Positions 61,825-64,000 of a stretch of DNA of 64,000 nt are shown here, piece by piece. Source of the stretch: Geminicoccaceae bacterium (GTDB lineage: Bacteria; Pseudomonadota; Alphaproteobacteria; Geminicoccales; Geminicoccaceae). Each line of letters opens with the position of its first letter. The stretch's first letter is position 1. Below the pieces are notes generated by a model, which worked only from the letters and a program-made list of their open reading frames with translations, ran no database searches and was not told the DNA's origin. The translations under genes and the position numbers were made by a program. The DNA lies in assembly GCA_028285265.1 (NCBI GenBank), contig JANQPX010000016.1:1-64000 (forward strand). Direction: 5' to 3'.

Positions 61825-63120
61825 TCACCTCATCAGGCTAGGCAGCAACGTCGCGATCTGCGGGGCGATGAACAACAGAATCAGGGCCACGATGAGGGCC
61901 ACGATATAGGGCGCCACGCCTCCAAAGATGTTCGCAAGCTTGATATCTGGTAGGACTGATTTGACCACGAAGACATTCATGCCAATCGGCGGGGTAATCA
62001 GCCCTAATTCGGTGACCAGCACGACGATGATACCAAACCAGATCATGTCCACACCGGACTGGATGAGTGTTGGCAGGAACACGGGGACCAGCAGAAGCAG
62101 GATCCCGATGGATTCAAAGACCATCCCCATCAGGACCGCAATCAGCGCAACCGCGATCACCAGGCCTGTGGGCGAGAGCTCCAGATCTTGGACAAGAAAG
62201 ACCAGATCATAGGGCATGCCTGAGAGGTTAATGAACTGAGCAAAAACCAAGGCGCCGAAAATAACGATGAACAATGCCGCCGTTGTCTTGGCCGCCTCAA
62301 CAAGGGTATCGATCCACTGCTCGACGGTGCGAAGATAACCGCGACTGATAGCAATAACGGCAGCCCCGAAAGCACCGATGCCGGATGCCTCGGTCGGTGT
62401 GAAGATACGGCCGTAGATCCCGCCTAGAACCAGAAGGAAAAGGCCGATAATCGGCCAAACGACTTTGAACGCCCGCCTTTTATCTTCATCAGCCATCGGG
62501 TCTCCGGCCGGACCAGCACTTGGATCCAGGCGTACCGTGACAGCGACAGCCGCCATGAAAAGCGAGACCAACAGGATGCCTGGGAGAACACCCGCCATGA
62601 ACAGTTCGCCAATATCCTGCTCAGCAACGATCGCGTAGATCACCAGCGGTACCGATGGAGGGATCATGATCCCAAGTGTACCACCAGCAGCGATGGTGCC
62701 GGCCGCCAGTTTGTCCGAGTAGCGATAGGCGCGCATCGGCGGCATCGCGACTTTGGTCATGGTGGCTGCCGTGGCCAGCGACGAACCACACACGGCAGAA
62801 AAGCCGGCGCAGGCAGCGACAGTGGAGAGCGCGAGGCCGCCACGAAACCGGCCAAGCCCAGCATAGGCGGCATCATACAAGTCGCGGCTTATGTCCGCGC
62901 GGTGAATAAAAACGCCCATGAGGATAAAAAGGGGGATGACGCTGAGATTGTAGTTCATCGCGTCTTCGATGATCTGCTGGCCGGTCATAGCGAAGGCCGC
63001 CGACCAGCCACGCTCGGTCGCAAAGCCAACCAGCCCGACGATCAGCGTCGCGTAGCCGATGCGAAAGCCGAAAAAGCAGAGGCCCAGCAAGACAGCAAAT
63101 CCGAGCAGCGCCGTTGTCAT
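61825..63120 (-). CDS. dctM: TRAP transporter large permease
   Basis: The 431-residue membrane protein has about 12 helices and the DctM pattern: GFAVLLGLCFFGFRIGYATLIVG-like start, ILMGVFIHRADISRDLYDAAYAGLGRFRGGLALSTVAACAGFSAVCGSSLATAATMTKVAMP (split here into its family core), GIMIPPSVPLVIYAIVAEQDI and LGLITPPIGMNVFVVKSVLP. It couples sodium flow to uptake of an organic acid or sulfonate. It overlaps dctQ by 4 bases. Confidence 0.93.
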   Translation of the reverse strand: MTTALLGFAVLLGLCFFGFRIGYATLIVGLVGFATERGWSAAFAMTGQQIIEDAMNYNLSVIPLFILMGVFIHRADISRDLYDAAYAGLGRFRGGLALSTVAACAGFSAVCGSSLATAATMTKVAMPPMRAYRYSDKLAAGTIAAGGTLGIMIPPSVPLVIYAIVAEQDIGELFMAGVLPGILLVSLFMAAVAVTVRLDPSAGPAGDPMADEDKRRAFKVVWPIIGLFLLVLGGIYGRIFTPTEASGIGAFGAAVIAISRGYLRTVEQWIDTLVEAAKTTAALFIVIFGALVFAQFINLSGMPYDLVFLVQDLELSPTGLVIAVALIAVLMGMVFESIGILLLLVPVFLPTLIQSGVDMIWFGIIVVLVTELGLITPPIGMNVFVVKSVLPDIKLANIFGGVAPYIVALIVALILLFIAPQIATLLPSLMR

Positions 63121-63647
63121 AGCCCGGAGGATCCCTCACCAGTTGCGGTTGACGATCGAGAAACAAGGCCGAGGATCTGGGCCACTAGGCTTAGGCATGA
63201 CAGGCCGGCAATGGCAAAGGCGACAGCAGCGAGCGGCCATTCCAGGACAACGGTGATTCGGTCGTTTTGCTTTGCCTCGATGGCAAATTCAGTGAGTTGG
63301 AAGGCGATGATCATCATGGCGATGAGAGAAAACAGCTGGATCAGCACTGGACGCAGCCTCGGAAGCAGGCGGCTTAGCGGACGGTCAAACAAATCGACAC
63401 TGATGTGATCGTCGGACGCATTCACCAAGGCGAGGCCAGCGAAAATCGTCATCGCCAGAAGAAATTGGATCATCTCCGCTGCGCCGAAGACGGGGGCAGT
63501 AAAAACATACCGACCGACGACATCGACGAAGGTGAGAATCATCATAGCCAACAGAAGGGCCGCCGAGGCTAGCCTCATCAGGGGAAGGAGCCAGCCTAAG
63601 AGCCTCTCGGCGTATGCCGAGAGGCTGGGCCGGATTCCTTTGGTCAC
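63117..63647 (-). CDS. dctQ: TRAP transporter small permease
   Basis: The 176-residue protein has four membrane segments and the DctQ pattern LMILTFVDVVGRYVFTAPVFGAAEMIQFLLAMTIFAGLALVNASDDHISVDLF-type core (family segments FVDVVGRYV and AAEMIQFLLAM). It overlaps dctP and dctM genes by 4 bases each. Confidence 0.9.
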   Translation of the reverse strand: MTKGIRPSLSAYAERLLGWLLPLMRLASAALLLAMMILTFVDVVGRYVFTAPVFGAAEMIQFLLAMTIFAGLALVNASDDHISVDLFDRPLSRLLPRLRPVLIQLFSLIAMMIIAFQLTEFAIEAKQNDRITVVLEWPLAAVAFAIAGLSCLSLVAQILGLVSRSSTATGEGSSGL

Positions 63648-64000
63648 TTCGAGAGTTCCTGCACCCTCGAAACATAGAAGTCATAGGCCGCCTGACCGTC
63701 GATTCCAGCCTCATTAGCCTTTGCGATCCATTGCTCGGTCACGGCAGATGCCGCCTCCTTGAAGGCCTCCTCGAAGGCAGGCTCGGCGTCGATGATCTCG
63801 ATGCCAGCTTTCTCGAATTCGACCAGCGCGGTTTGATCGGCTTCGACCCAATGGCCTGCCGCCATGCGGCCAAAGTGGGGTCCGCTGACGTTCATGATCG
63901 CTTCTTGATCTTCGGGTGAGATCTCGGCCCATTTGTCCTTGTTCATCACCAGAGAAAAGCTTGTGGAGTAGATCGAGTCGCTGAACTTCGTCATCGATTT
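63644..64000 (-). CDS. dctP: TRAP transporter binding protein, C-terminal part (5' end outside)
   Basis: The visible 118 or so residues are the C-terminal part of a DctP-type periplasmic protein: FSLVMNKDKWAEISPEDQEAIMNVSG, then FEKAGIEIIDAEPAFEEAFKEAAS and AAYDFYVSRVQELSK. The frame runs off the right edge, so the signal peptide and N-terminal lobe are outside the window. The pattern NKDKWAEISPEDQ is typical of the family. It begins the leftward TRAP operon within the window. Confidence 0.85.
   Translation of the reverse strand, partial: KSMTKFSDSIYSTSFSLVMNKDKWAEISPEDQEAIMNVSGPHFGRMAAGHWVEADQTALVEFEKAGIEIIDAEPAFEEAFKEAASAVTEQWIAKANEAGIDGQAAYDFYVSRVQELSK

Noticed and set aside
1..64000. CRISPR arrays, tRNA/rRNA genes, insertion sequences, phage or conjugation genes
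   Set aside because: No regularly spaced repeats, cloverleaf-like segments with CCA-type ends, transposase motifs or integrase motifs were noticed. A scan with dedicated tools could still find a tRNA missed by eye.

Overview
The window looks like a chromosome or large replicon segment of a free-living alphaproteobacterium, probably Hyphomicrobiales or a near relative. The evidence is high GC by eye, strong alphaproteobacterial codon bias, many ABC and TRAP uptake systems, a RutR-controlled pyrimidine cluster, and ATGA-coupled catabolic operons. I see no rRNA, tRNA, CRISPR array, insertion sequence or phage gene. The species is not determinable from the sequence alone.

Layout. (1) 1-277: the 3' end of an acetoin-dehydrogenase-type E2/hydrolase gene and its terminator. 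(2) 340-8221: a peptide ABC transporter operon (binding protein, two permeases, fused double ATPase) ending in an unknown protein and a DUF1028 protein, next to an RpiR-type regulator; similar TGAAA/TTTCA inverted repeats lie before both the regulator and the transporter. (3) 8570-9381: two joined pseudogene remnants, an amidohydrolase 5' part and a hydantoin-racemase-like 3' part. (4) 9587-13944: a divergent electrophile/quinone-type locus, with HxlR regulator and DehI-type dehalogenase on one side and MdaB, GST, FrnE-like DsbA and quinone oxidoreductase on the other. (5) 14067-17771: epoxide hydrolase, then a TfdA-type dioxygenase coupled to a GMC oxidoreductase. (6) 17950-20770: phnCDE-type phosphonate uptake. 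(7) 20978-23600: ArsR/AHSA1 pair, two-domain VOC protein and an AlkD-type protein whose start lies in a perfect hairpin.

(8) 23855-30839: a LysR-headed operon with hydantoinase/oxoprolinase subunits HyuA and HyuB, an EthD-like protein, a cupin, an RraA-like protein and an alpha/beta hydrolase. (9) 31186-39507: the pyrimidine locus. rutR plus an LLM-class flavin oxidoreductase run leftwards; beta-ureidopropionase, dihydropyrimidinase and a four-gene ABC transporter run rightwards. A near-consensus RutR box lies in the divergent promoter. One permease gene has an apparent +1 frameshift at its 5' end. (10) 39601-49606: a sugar/uronate locus (decayed LacI, sugar epimerase, Gfo/Idh/MocA, UxuA, fructuronate/mannitol dehydrogenase) facing a convergent operon with NagB, a second RraA-like protein and a sugar ABC importer that lacks an ATPase gene.

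(11) 50094-52155: UspA-type stress protein and an AGCS sodium:amino-acid symporter with a strong terminator. (12) 52356-64000: a long leftward array that starts beyond the right edge: TRAP transporter (dctP partial, dctQ, dctM), a sulfatase/phosphonate-monoester-hydrolase-type enzyme, then a flavin monooxygenase-like protein, two CMD/AhpD-fold proteins, an opine-dehydrogenase-family protein and a PotABCD-type transporter, mostly translationally coupled. This last operon is the best candidate for an undescribed catabolic system.

The common theme is scavenging of nitrogenous and organic-acid or sugar compounds: each locus pairs an importer with a few oxidising or hydrolysing enzymes and often its own regulator. 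Functions are assigned from protein motifs read by eye; no database search was possible.
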